From Calvatia gigantea (Eukaryota > Basidiomycota > Agaricomycetes > Agaricales > Lycoperdaceae): a DNA stretch of 64,000 nucleotides. Below, piece by piece: positions 1 through 8,796 of the stretch. The stretch is from assembly GCA_025093985.1 (NCBI GenBank), contig JACAAK010000012.1, forward strand, positions 1 to 64,000, written 5' to 3'. The position numbers were made by a program, and so were the translations under genes. The notes under the pieces were generated by a model. It made no database searches. It saw nothing but the letters and a program-made list of their open reading frames with translations, and was not told the origin of the DNA. Position 1 is the first letter of the stretch; every line of letters begins with the position of its first letter.

Positions 1-22
1 AACCCTAACCCCCTAACCCCCG
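1..22. repeat. Terminal telomeric repeat tract
   Basis: The window opens with degenerate CCCTAA units (aaccctaacc followed by ccctaacccc), the C-rich strand of a TTAGGG-type telomere. The tract is short, so it may be the trimmed end of a contig. The following sequence is joined directly to it. Two similar tracts recur further in (about 2553-2580 and 3121-3132). Confidence 0.8.
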
Positions 23-320
23 GGGAGGGCGATTGCATTGGGGTGGTGAAGATCCGCTTTGGCGGGTTGACGCTCACTCTAGTGTAGTTGCTAAATCTCT
101 GGTGGGCAGAGGTGAGTATCTACGCTTGGATAAACTTGGACTTCTTGATCGGCGGTTGATCGTCAGTAAGCGACGAACGAAACAACTTATAGATCTCGCT
201 GCTTCTTGGCGGCGGGCTGTCTTAGAAAGACGTGATCTAGGTAGTTTTCCAGATCTCAACAGAGATCAACGTACTGACTTGCGTCAGACTACCTTGGATG
301 GTTGGTTAGCTGAAGCTTGA
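22..320 (+). pseudogene. 5'-truncated ORF joined to telomere repeat
   Basis: An open frame runs inward from the telomere junction to a TGA at 318-320, giving about 95 residues rich in Arg, Leu and Asp. It has no ATG near its start: the first possible initiation codon is TTG at 33, and the frame is already open through the telomeric tract. This suggests the C-terminal remnant of a longer protein whose 5' part was lost at the chromosome end. The orientation, 5' side to the telomere and 3' side inward, is what a telomere-primed retroelement copy would leave. I see no diagnostic motif, so reverse-transcriptase origin is inference only. Confidence 0.4.
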
Positions 321-695
321 GCTTCACTAGTACCTCTTGTCCGCGGGCGTTCTTTTAGACGCCTGGCGAAAACTTCTTCTGAATTCTCGGTCGAAACGAA
401 ATCCCAGTTACGATTCTGGGTGACCTCGGTCTAACCAAAAATCTCCCGACCCGACGGGGCCTTCTGGCTCCAACTCCTTTGATACCTGGCATGCCTTCGA
501 GTATGCGATGCGAGTAGTGATCCACTACGCAGTGTGCGTTACGCCAAGCATGTCAGGTTGGACTCATCTTAGGTAAAGTGCGCTTTCTATGGGCGCGTGA
601 GCGGGATAGATACGTTGGGCAACCTATATTGACGTTCACACAACCAATATGAAGGGAGTCTAGACCTAATGCTTAACCTGGTGTGGCAGGTAATA
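321..695 (+). other. Non-coding tail of outermost telomeric block
   Basis: This stretch continues the block that starts at the telomere and resumes at 2303 after the Tc1-like insertion. It contains no convincing ORF. A small hairpin (GTAGTG-atc-CACTAC near 504-518) and short GC-rich palindromes are visible. It is best read as untranslated sequence of the truncated subtelomeric element. Confidence 0.4.
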
Positions 696-2300
696 CAGTA
701 AGGGACAAAACCGTTCCAATGTTTTGAACTTCTCAGAAGATCAGCTCATATCTCAAGGACTACTGTGGCTGTGCACTTCCTAATTTAATTGTAGATAGTC
801 CAGTATCTTATCTAATCATATGCAAAGTATGATTATGTAATCCTTTGTTTTAGGGGAGTTATTAATTAATTAATATTTTAAGTGCATTGGAACAGTTTTG
901 TCCCTCTTGAAATTTATATACAAAATGGGTATTCTAGTACCTGGTATAAGCTCCCTTGGCCTGTAAAACTGCCTGGACCCTCCTAGGCATACTCTCTATC
1001 AGATTCTGACACACTTCTGGTTCTATGTCATCCCACTCCTTTTGTATCCTCTCCCATAGGGTATTCATGCTATCAGGAGGAGTATCATACTCTCCCAGCT
1101 TATTCTTGAGGTGAGTCCAGAGATGTTCAATGGGATTAAGGTCTGGAGACTGTGGGGGCCATACCATAACCTCCAATTCAGACTCATCTAGCCAGTTTGT
1201 AGCCTTTTTGCTCTTGTGTTTGGGGTCATTGTCCTGTTGGAAGACCATATCCTCCTCATTCTTCCCATACCACCTGATGCTCCTCTTTAGTTCATCCCCC
1301 AAAATTTGAACATAAAGGTCAGCATCCATCTTCCCTTCAATTTTAGTGGCAAACCCCACTCCATCCCACAGCATACAACCCCAGATCATCACATTTCCTC
1401 CACCAAACTTGACTGTTCCCTCAACCAATCTATCATTCAGCCCCTCTCCTGCCTTTTTCCATACCCAAACCCTTCCATCTGATCCAAACCGATTGATTTT
1501 GGACTCATCTGTCCAAATAACCCTCTTCCAGTCCTCCAGGGTCCAGTTAACATGTGCTTCTGCCCACTCCAACCTTTTCCTCCTATGGACAGCAGTAAGT
1601 TTAGGTCGTTTCTGCTTGACTACAGCCTTCATTCCAGCTCCTCTGAGTGCCCTGCACACTGTTTTGGTGGATACAGGCTGGGCAATAACATTTTGAAGTG
1701 ATTTGGTGACTTGGGAGGCATTGTCAGCCTTGCGAGAGGTGATGAGGCGAACAGAATAGTGGATATCAGAGGGAGAAAGTTTAGATGGGCAGCCACCAAC
1801 AGATTTGGAAAGTGTTGATCTATGTTTGGAGCGAATCCTAGAAATAGTACTGACTCCCAGACCAGTAATAGAAGCAATATGATGAGCAGATTTCCCTTGG
1901 TCCAGGTAAGAGAGGACTCTATTGGTCTGAGTAGAGGAAAGAGAGCGCATATAGTTGTAAAGGTATAGTGGGGGAGTTAATTTGCACCTGAGAATAAGCA
2001 CATCCATTTATACATCACCCTACATGGTCACATGATTTTATTTGTATTTATTTGATTGCAATAAACGAAGTCATGTGCTCAGAATTTGAGAGGGACAAAA
2101 CTGTTCCAATGTACTTAAAATATTAATTAATTAATAACTCCCCCAAAACAAAGGATTACATAATCATACTTTGCATATGATTAGATAAGATACTGGACTA
2201 TCTACAATTAAATTAGGAAGTGCACAGCCACAGTAGTCCTTGAGTTATGAGCTGATCTTCTGAAAAGTTCAAAACATTGGAACGGTTTTGTCCCTTACTG
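696..2300 (-). mobile_element. Intact Tc1/mariner-family DNA transposon
   Basis: The 1605-bp element begins CAGTAAGGGACAAAAC and ends with the inverse complement. It is flanked on both sides by the dinucleotide TA (694-695 and 2301-2302), the Tc1/mariner target duplication. The terminal inverted repeats are about 211 bp each (696-906 and 2089-2300) with only a few mismatches. Within each repeat the outer 21-bp motif recurs inverted at the inner edge (886-905 and 2091-2111), so each arm is itself bounded by inverted repeats. A single uninterrupted transposase lies between the arms. Near-identical arms and an open transposase point to recent insertion. The insertion splits the outermost subtelomeric block. 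Confidence 0.93.
934..2007 (-). CDS. Tc1-like DDE transposase
   Basis: This protein of up to 357 residues would cut and paste the surrounding element at TA dinucleotides. The N-terminal part has a helix-turn-helix region (about residues 35-60, GKSAHHIASITGLGVSTISR) and a second DNA-binding stretch to about residue 130. The catalytic triad is visible: the first Asp in WTDES (about 166), the second in QQDND (about 256), and Glu in NPIEHLW with 34 residues between, giving a DD34E signature. The start is either the first Met or MRSLSSTQ at residue 20, which fits the family's usual N-terminus better. There is no intron, stop or frameshift, so the protein may be active. Confidence 0.93.
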   Translation of the reverse strand: MDVLILRCKLTPPLYLYNYMRSLSSTQTNRVLSYLDQGKSAHHIASITGLGVSTISRIRSKHRSTLSKSVGGCPSKLSPSDIHYSVRLITSRKADNASQVTKSLQNVIAQPVSTKTVCRALRGAGMKAVVKQKRPKLTAVHRRKRLEWAEAHVNWTLEDWKRVIWTDESKINRFGSDGRVWVWKKAGEGLNDRLVEGTVKFGGGNVMIWGCMLWDGVGFATKIEGKMDADLYVQILGDELKRSIRWYGKNEEDMVFQQDNDPKHKSKKATNWLDESELEVMVWPPQSPDLNPIEHLWTHLKNKLGEYDTPPDSMNTLWERIQKEWDDIEPEVCQNLIESMPRRVQAVLQAKGAYTRY

Positions 2301-2302
2301 TA

Positions 2303-2552
2303 GGCAGGATGAAGGAATGAAGCCAGTAGTCAGTGTCGTTTGAGAGTTCGTACTGTGGCTTGACGAACGTGTTCTTGAGTGAACGCTTTTACCAGTAGTT
2401 ATACGCCGGGGAGGTGATGGCCCCGGTTGGGATAGCGAACGACCAACAACATCGCATTGGATCACCAACGTTTTCCTTGCAGGTGTGCCAAATGGAACAC
2501 TTTGCGGTAAGTACATCCGTGTACGCAATCTTGGACTACTACTAATACGTAG
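2303..2552. other. Inner remainder of outermost telomeric block
   Basis: This is the continuation of the block interrupted by the Tc1 element. It ends directly at the interstitial telomeric tract near 2553. No coding capacity is recognised, and it shares no visible 3' end with the hammerhead-bearing repeats further in. Confidence 0.4.
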
Positions 2553-2580
2553 GAACCCCCTAACCCCTAACCTCCCCTAA
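2553..2580. repeat. Interstitial telomeric tract
   Basis: Degenerate CCCTAA units (ccccctaacccctaacctcccctaac) sit between two unrelated subtelomeric blocks, in the same orientation as the terminal tract. Such a tract marks a former chromosome end to which further sequence was later added. Confidence 0.8.
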
Positions 2581-2838
2581 CAATGGTGAGTGGAACCGGC
2601 CTTGTCTCGTGATGCGCAGGCTGATAGATGGATTAAGGGACTGTCCGAGCTGGACTGTTGCGTAAATAACCTGCCACGGTATGTACCCCGCCCTCAGTTG
2701 TCAAGCTGATGACATCGTTAGGTACTTGGTACGTTCATTGTATTATTTCAAGAATGTTCGTATTTAAGTGCGTGGGCGCTTAATGGGCGCCCCGCATTTG
2801 GGCGCTACGCGGGCGCTTAAGTACAAGTTTTCCTTACT
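2581..2838. other. Unique 5' part of second telomeric block
   Basis: This lies between the interstitial telomeric tract and the first hammerhead repeat. It contains no ORF of note. A run of GGGCGC-type motifs and their complements (about 2775-2895) can form several short hairpins, as in a structured RNA leader. Confidence 0.35.
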
Positions 2839-3120
2839 TTTACATTTCCTGACGATAACTTAAGCGCCCACAAGCGCTAAGGTTTTGGGCGCTATATTAG
2901 CGCTCGTTGACATTTGTCAACTGTTCCATGGATCGAGTTAATTATACTCATCCCCAAGTATAGCGCGATCGTACGCGTTCTATTGGTTTGGTAGGTGCTG
3001 ATGGATAATCAGAGCGCCTGATGAGTCTGTCATAAGACGAAACAGGTGGTTGGGGTAGCTCCCCAACCTGTTGCGCTGTCTCCTCCATCGGACAACTCAA
3101 CGGTTTTTAGGATCTCCTCC
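2839..3120 (+). repeat. Subtelomeric direct repeat, copy 1 (pLTR-like)
   Basis: A roughly 280-bp unit is repeated at 3133-3413 with about 97 percent identity by eye and a 294-bp offset. Copy 1 ends in ctcctcc and abuts a telomeric tract. Both copies contain the hammerhead motif at the same position. Direct repeats with an internal hammerhead, attached to telomere repeats, resemble the pseudo-LTRs of Penelope-like elements. That assignment is inference, because no reverse transcriptase is seen in the window. Confidence 0.75.
3013..3077 (+). ncRNA. Type I hammerhead ribozyme, copy 1
   Basis: The conserved core is complete. Stem I is AGCGC (3013-3017) paired with GCGCT (3073-3077). The CUGAUGA box is 3018-3024. 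Stem II is GUCU/AGAC with a GUCAUA loop (3025-3038). The GAAA box is 3039-3042. Stem III is ACAGG/CCUGU plus UUGGGG/CCCCAA (3042-3071) with a UGG bulge and UAGCU loop. The predicted cleavage site follows U3072, in the order G-U-U. Open ends in stem I make it type I. Hammerheads of this type are known in Penelope-like retroelements, where they are thought to process the RNA. Confidence 0.85.
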
Positions 3121-3132
3121 AACCCTAACCCC
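3121..3132. repeat. Interstitial telomeric tract between hammerhead repeats
   Basis: The sequence aaccctaacccc lies exactly at the junction of the two 280-bp repeats, in the same orientation as the chromosome end. It suggests that copy 1 was added onto a telomere that had capped copy 2. Confidence 0.8.
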
Positions 3133-3413
3133 TTTACATTTCCTGACGATAACTTAAGCGCCCACAAGCGCTAAGGTTTTGGGCGCTATTTTAGCGCTTG
3201 TTGACATTTGTCAACTGTTCCATGGATCGAGTTAATTATACTCATCCCCAAGTATAGCGCGATCGTACGCGTTCTATTGGTTTGGTAGGTACTGATGGAT
3301 AATCAGAGCGCCTGATGAGTCTGTCATAAGACGAAACAGGTGGCTGGGGTAGCTCCCCAGCCTGTTGCGCTGTCTCCTCCATCGACAACTCAACGGTTTT
3401 TAGGATTTCCTCC
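3133..3413 (+). repeat. Subtelomeric direct repeat, copy 2 (pLTR-like)
   Basis: This is the second copy of the hammerhead-bearing unit. It starts at tttacatttcc directly after the telomeric tract, with no longer 5' extension, so it is more severely 5'-truncated than copy 1. Its 3' edge (tcctcc) runs into unrelated AT-rich sequence at about 3414. It differs from copy 1 by scattered substitutions and a one-base deletion. Confidence 0.75.
3307..3371 (+). ncRNA. Type I hammerhead ribozyme, copy 2
   Basis: The architecture is the same as in copy 1, shifted by 294 bp: CTGATGA at 3312-3318, GAAA at 3333-3336, and stem I closing at 3367-3371. In stem III the U-A pair of copy 1 (3050 with 3066) is replaced by C-G (ggctgggg/ccccagcc). 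This compensatory double change keeps the helix, while the core boxes are unchanged. Confidence 0.85.
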
Positions 3414-4013
3414 TCCCCTGCAATCCAATCACCATATATTATACCTCGTTAGAACCGCCTCAGAGAGCTCTTTCCAACGGTATTGAGACCGTAGAAATTC
3501 GCCTACTCTCTGCCATAATATTTTAGCATTTCTTTAATAACAAGGTGGCTCCACAGCACTCCAGGTAGTTATTGAAGCAACATCCCCAGTATCTCATCAG
3601 GGGATTCCTGTAAATGTGAGTAATCTACAAAAGGGACCGAGTAATTATCTGCAGCCGTTGTATTGTTATAGAATTATGTGTCTATTTTGGGGTAAATACT
3701 ATGAATACAGTAGAAATACAGAGCCTGAATGAAATATAATGTATTTGGGCTTGTTGGAATTAGCTCAATGAGTACTATTCAACGGAATTTAGACCGAAAT
3801 GATCGCTTTAGTATCCAGTGAGTTATACCAATAACACCATAAATGCGAGTTTTTGAAATAGTGCTGCAATGAATGAACATATTGGCCTGTATCTGGAGTC
3901 GCTGAAAAGCCACTGTCAATCCGAACAAAATAAAAAAAAAGTATGAGTAGATCTGCTCATTTTTGGTGGAGTTATTCCAGTATCATTCTATATTTAATGT
4001 TCTGAGGACTCAT
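3414..4013. other. AT-rich sequence without genes
   Basis: About 600 bp of AT-rich sequence with no ORF of note, no telomeric motif and no recognised element. It forms the boundary between the telomeric cap and the internal repeat island. Confidence 0.5.
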
Positions 4014-4046
4014 GCACACCAATTCATCTTGGATGAATTGGTGTGC
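4014..4046. repeat. Perfect 15-bp hairpin
   Basis: GCACACCAATTCATC (4014-4028) and its exact complement (4032-4046) flank a three-base TTG spacer. A second hairpin of the same design follows at 4090-4110. Both are followed by a G-T-G-T-G-C-A-C sequence, which suggests related origin, perhaps the end structure of a small mobile element. Confidence 0.8.
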
Positions 4047-4089
4047 ACCACTCTGATTTTCCCACAGTTGGCTGAGGTGTGATGGACAT

Positions 4090-4110
4090 CCATTTGTCTT
4101 GGACAAATGG
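4090..4110. repeat. Perfect 9-bp hairpin
   Basis: CCATTTGTC and its complement flank the same TTG spacer seen in the hairpin at 4014-4046, followed by gtgtgcac. The stem sequences differ while the layout matches. Confidence 0.75.
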
Positions 4111-4124
4111 GTGTGCACAACTCC

Positions 4125-4520
4125 AATATCACCCCCAGTCCATTCCCCCATCCCCAGTCTGTTCTCTACCCATTCCTCCTCATCCCCCTCCTCATCCCCT
4201 CCTTATTCTTACTCATCCCCTATGAGCCTGCCCACCTCCAGCCTGTCCCCAGCTGTCCCCTGCCCATTCTCTATCCATTCCCTGTCCATTTCCTGCCCAT
4301 TCCCTGCCCACCCCCAGCCTGTCCCCAGCTGTCTCCTGCCCATTCCCTGTCCATTCCATGCCCATTCCCTGCCCACCCCCAGCCTGTCCCCAGCCCATTC
4401 CCTGCCCATTTCCTGCCCACCCCTACTCATTCCCTGCCCATCCCCTGCCCACCCCTACTCATCTCCAGCCCATCCCCTGCCCACCCCTACTCATCCCCTG
4501 CCTATCCCCTTCCAATAATT
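4125..4520. repeat. Pyrimidine-rich minisatellite
   Basis: Low-complexity sequence is built from variants of ccctgcccatt and cccagcctgtccccagctgt. The latter recurs about 78 bp apart (near 4237 and 4315). Long frames on either strand here are compositional artefacts (Pro/Ser/Leu/His on one strand, Gly/Gln/Glu/Trp on the other). Confidence 0.8.
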
Positions 4521-4565
4521 TTTGACCTCTATGACCCCTAATGTCCAACTCACCTAGATAACCCT

Positions 4566-5376
4566 ATGAAAGCATTGGATGCCCAGAAAGCCAAAAATCC
4601 TATACCAGAAACCCATCATAATACAACTCCTGGCCCTTCAACTCTATCTACCAATCTCTCTAGTTCAACTCCCTCTACTTCTACTTCTCTTCCAACCAAC
4701 CTGTCTGGTGTCCGTCGCTCTACAAGACTTAAGCCTTTTTCAACAAGCCTAGCAGATATGTATAATGAAAAGGCTGACCAAGGTATATATCTTATAATCT
4801 CAGAACATAGTTTAATATAACTAACAGTTTTTATTTATAATAATAGACTAACAAATGTTGGATGCTCATTCTAGTACCAAAAAGAGCTTTTCAAAGAGGA
4901 CAAACACTCCACTAGTCTTTTGGCCAGTTGAAGATGCTGAAGATCCAATCAAGAACCTAGAAACAGCATATAAAAAACTTGAGGATATGGACTCCAAGGA
5001 GTTTGGCAAGGAGTTTCTCAACTTGTACACTCTCAAGGAAACTTTTGGTCTTCTTGACACTGACAGATTAGTGGAAGCTTTTCACCAAGTGGCCAAATTG
5101 GACAGGCATACTATAAAAGCACTGGCCAATCCAGAAAATACAGACAAGATTAACAGAATGGTCAGGTTTATGCCTGACAAGGAAAGAGCATTTGGGCTTG
5201 GGTTTTCCAAAACCACTCAAGCCTCTGGGTCCACAAATAGGAAGAGAAAGGCTATTGAGAGAACAGGAAGTAGTCCTCAACAGAAGAAGACCAGAGAGAA
5301 GAGCAAAAGGAAGGTTATTGTCTCTGATAATGAAAATGATATTGATGATGGAACTGGGGAGGAGACACAGGAATGA
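4566..5376 (+). CDS. Hypothetical protein, two-part, lysine-rich C-terminus
   Basis: A first frame (4566-4820) encodes a Ser/Thr/Pro-rich stretch ending near RRSTRLKPF. A plausible intron follows (4783-4846, GT to AG with a CTAAC branch-like motif), then a frame from ATG 4855 to the TGA at 5374-5376 (173 residues). A TAA at 4849-4851, in frame with the second part and just after the acceptor, prevents simple joining, so either the second ORF starts at 4855 or the gene is broken. The second part is charged, with coiled-coil-like segments (NLETAYKKLEDMD) and a basic nuclear-signal-like C-terminus (NRKRK, KKTREKSKRK). I do not recognise the family. Its setting among repeats suggests a mobile-element passenger. 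Confidence 0.4.
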
Positions 5377-6769
5377 CAGGTGGTGGGTCAAGGTACTGGG
5401 TGGTATCCAGCTGGGAATCAGATGATGGTGAGATTCTCTAGTTAGATACATAATGGCTAGACTAGGTACCAAGTTTCTGGACTTTCAAGGATTGAGCTTG
5501 AAGTTTGTGATATTTCTCTTTGTAAATTGTCCATGTACTTGATATATCTTTCATATCTGTCTTTCTTGTTGACTGTTAATCTCTATATCTCTATAACCAT
5601 TTTGTTACATTCTTATTCTTCCCATTGTCTCCCTTATATAGCTGATGTTTCTGCCTCCAATTGAGTTGCTCTGTAACTATTACCATGAATACCATTAAAA
5701 TAGAGAATGGGTAAATAAACTTCTAAATAAGGAAGGCCTTTTCATGTGGAATGTATAGTGGAAGTAAAGTAACAATAAGAACAGTTTCTAATAATTGGCT
5801 AAAGATAAATGAATATTCTAAATAGATCATGGAGTTATTTGGAGATATAGACTTTCTCCAACTCTTAACAGGTGGAGCTCCTTTCTACTTATCTAGTATT
5901 ATTGTTCTTTGTTCCAGACAATTCCTTATGTTTCAATAGTTATTTCTTTAGTTAGTTCTACCTTAGTTTCTATATATATTATAAGGAAAACTCCTGTTCT
6001 GGCCCTTTAGACCTTCCAGACCCTGAGTTGCTTGCCTACCACTTGCCTGCTTCAGCTCACAGTGGACTCTGATATACACTGGCAATTTTAGAGGACACTG
6101 GACTCTTGTACATAATATAGACAATGTATGCATAGACAATGGACACAGACTTGTTATGACCTGTATAAGTTGTTAACTCAGGTTGCAGCTTAAGCAAGAT
6201 TGAGAAAGGGCAGGGTAAATACAAGTAGTTAAGCATATGGAATATAGTAGTATGTACTACACTTAAATAGACAAGGACTATCTGGTTGAGTGAATGGAGT
6301 TATATATGAAATATCTATATGACAGGGAATATTAATGTACAAGTTAGATATGGAGAATGCTGGAACAGATATAATATAGAGTAGATAATAATGGCATGAG
6401 GTAGAATAGGGTAATGACCCAAGGAGATGTATATATGATGTTGGATGAAATTGTAACAAGACTCATATATATGTGGTCTATGCCTGTAGGAAATCTTTAC
6501 CCTATTCTCTAAGAATTTCTCTACAGTTCTCAGCTATTTAATCTGACTACAGCCACTCTATGAAATCTGCTGTATTACATCTCAGCCAACCTCAGACCTC
6601 TGCCAATTGCCCTTATATATATAAATATTTGTACCATATTCAATTTCCATACTAGATACCAAGTCTTATTGAAGAAAGTTATTTAAGGGTGATATACATG
6701 ACATTAGAGGGGTTAATGAGTGATGTACAATTAATGTAAACTACAATGTTAATCAGAATAGCACAGGAT
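5377..6769. other. AT-rich intergenic sequence
   Basis: About 1.4 kb of AT-rich sequence. The short frames lack coding character. I see no inverted-repeat element, RNA gene or promoter that I can support. It probably consists of decayed mobile sequence. Confidence 0.5.
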
Positions 6770-7015
6770 TGGTCAGAGCTGACTAAGATTTGTCAGCAAT
6801 GCCTAAGCATTTATAAGCCTTCCTCCCACTCTATGATGCTGAGCTGGCCAGTTGTGAGAACTAACTAAGCAGAAAACTTCCCACTGCCTATTCTTCCACT
6901 CTCTAATGCCTAAGGGCTAGCCCAATTATTATATAGTATTTATCAGAACTGACTAGGCAAAAAACTTCCCACTGTCCATTCTTCCACTCTCTAATGCTTG
7001 AAGGCTGGCCAGATT
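6770..7015. repeat. Degenerate tandem repeat, about 88-bp unit, about three copies
   Basis: The phrase aaaacttcccactg..cattcttccactctctaatgc recurs with an 88-bp offset (about 6873 and 6961). A more diverged version lies upstream (aagccttcctcccactctatgatgc near 6815). Each is followed by a ggctggcc or ggctagcc motif. The copies are substantially diverged, so the array is old. Confidence 0.65.
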
Positions 7016-7538
7016 ATCAGTTTGGCCAAACATTGTTGATAACATAATTATGCATTAAAATAGATGTAATACTAAGAGAAAAATTAATAAACTTAAAGTG
7101 TAACTTGAATAACTGCTAGGATTAAAATAACTAGAAGGGCTAAAGTACTGCCCATGCTGAAGGCATGGAATCCGGCCTAGTCATATAGAAGGGAGGGAGA
7201 AGGGCATGTGATTAGTAAGGTACAATTACTAATCTAGTGTGATGTCACAGATTTCAACAAGTTTCTGACTCTTTACCTCAGTTGCTGGTCTTTTGTTGAT
7301 TTATCTCTGTTTCTCTCTCATCTAGCTCACCAACCACTACTTCAATCTCTTGGCTACTTTACTCAACAGGCTACTTATATTAGGGCTATACACTTGCCAA
7401 ATTTCAGGGAAATCTGAATACCTTTTGGTTATCCTCCTTAACTGGCTTTCTTGGCCTTGAAGACTACTGGCAGTGTGGAGCAAGCAAATCAAGGTACCCA
7501 GTGGTACCCAGCTTGGGTACTTTCTAAAATGATGTCCT
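7016..7538. other. Intergenic sequence with short palindromes
   Basis: No gene is seen. Near 7493-7520 the hexamer GGTACC occurs twice, in a duplicated ggtacccag phrase followed by cttgggtac. This borders the truncated end of the adjacent OrsD-like pseudogene and may mark the edge of an inserted element. Confidence 0.4.
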
Positions 7539-8796
7539 CTACCTACTCACCAAGTTTGAAGCAATTCCATTACTATCAGGTGCAGTGCTAGCGCTGTACC
7601 CAACTAATGTAGTTAGGCTAGGTGGAGAGAGATGGCCAACTAAGGTCCGACAGGCAGAATCGATTTCAGATAGAATGGAAAAATGATAAGGATTGTCTTC
7701 ATGTGACATAAGACAGTGGACAAAGGCAACAAGACTTGTAATAATACGTGCGTAATTGTCATGGGTATTAGGGCTTACATCTCGGTGGCGACGAACATTG
7801 GTTTCATTGTGTTCTTCAGCTGGTCTAGTGCTCACAAGTCGGTGTATGTAGTAACCATCAAGGGAAGATTGGGAGTTTGCAAGGAAAGCGTGTATGTGCT
7901 TATGAAGATTACCATAGGTTTCATCACGAGCGGAGTACGATACAAGTGGGATAAGATCTTCATGTTGCTATCACAGATTTGCTCAAACCAGCGATGCTTG
8001 TGGAGAAATTGGTGAAGAACCCGGTAGTCATCAGAAATGGCGGTCGTTGTATTTGTCGGCACCTGTTCTCGACGTTGAGCTTTGTAGAGGGTCCATGCGT
8101 CTCGAGATTTGGGAAGCGGAGCAGGATCGCGAACTGGAAACCAAGGACTGGACGTGTTGTTAACGAAGCGTTGGGCACGGGTTAATGTCCAGGATGGCGA
8201 GGTCGAGGTACACCGGTGTTTCTCAAAAGTATTTCTGGAGGAATAACAGTGGTTATGCGTCGAACAGTGCCAATAATTGGAGACTGGTGGTGCGAGACTG
8301 TAAATGGGGTTGACACAATCGTTTGGGTGTGGTGGAGTATAGGTGAGATTGGGATAGTGTCGGAGATTTCATTGTTGAATTGCTCCTGAAGGTCGGGCGA
8401 GGGCCGGAGTTCCTTGTGGTGGGTAGTGAAATGGCAGCGAAGCTCCGAAGGATCAATGATGCCTCGGCACTCGAGGCAGATGAGGACGTTAAAGTTGGAG
8501 TTGATAACCAATCCATGCTGAATGAGAAGCGGCAGTTGGATAGTATCAAGAGCGGGATGGTGGTGTAGGGAATTTGGAGAGGATGTGCGGAGTGAGGAAG
8601 GTGGAGTTACATCCAGCTGTAAGTCAATGGTTTCCGCAATCGAAGTCGGACGAGTGGGGATTGGCATGTTCGTAAGGTGTCGGAGTGGTGATGATACAGG
8701 AGGCATGGTATCAACGTGAGGAGATTGACGTTGTACCAGCATGGAGGGGTGTACAACAGAGGTAGTCAGGGTGGTTGGTTGAAAGCTCGTTGCCAT
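7539..8796 (-). pseudogene. Truncated OrsD/C2H2-type zinc-finger protein
   Basis: The reading starts at ATG 8796 with a Pro/Ser/Thr-rich N-terminus. It then has a zinc-finger-like segment, ICLECRGIIDPSELRCHFTTHH (about residues 105-126), matching the C-x2-C...H-x3-4-H layout of the OrsD/DUF3505 family. After a stop at 8182 another frame (8062-7832) has DDYRVLHQFLHKHRWFEQI, and a third (7835-7539) has NYARIITSLVAFVHCLMSHE, both typical of the later part of these proteins. Some breaks may be introns, since GTGAGTAG forms a donor near 7555. The expected C-terminal exons are absent, and the coding signal stops at a repeat. The family's biochemical role is poorly known. I judge it a truncated relic. 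Confidence 0.5.

Noticed and set aside
1346..1877. Plus- and minus-strand frames inside the Tc1 element
   Set aside because: They overlap the transposase in other frames and have no domain; they are shadow frames.
2650..2760. A further ctgatgac motif (about 2703-2710) as a possible third hammerhead
   Set aside because: No GAAA box or pairing stems follow at the required distances.
4099..4541. Two long overlapping plus-strand frames and two minus-strand frames in the pyrimidine-rich tract
   Set aside because: All reflect the repeat composition (Pro/Ser/His or Gly/Gln/Glu). Simultaneous openness of several frames is an artefact of the minisatellite.
6770..7015. 88-bp repeats considered as a CRISPR-like array
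   Set aside because: The units are long, degenerate and contiguous, without distinct spacers, and the genome is eukaryotic.
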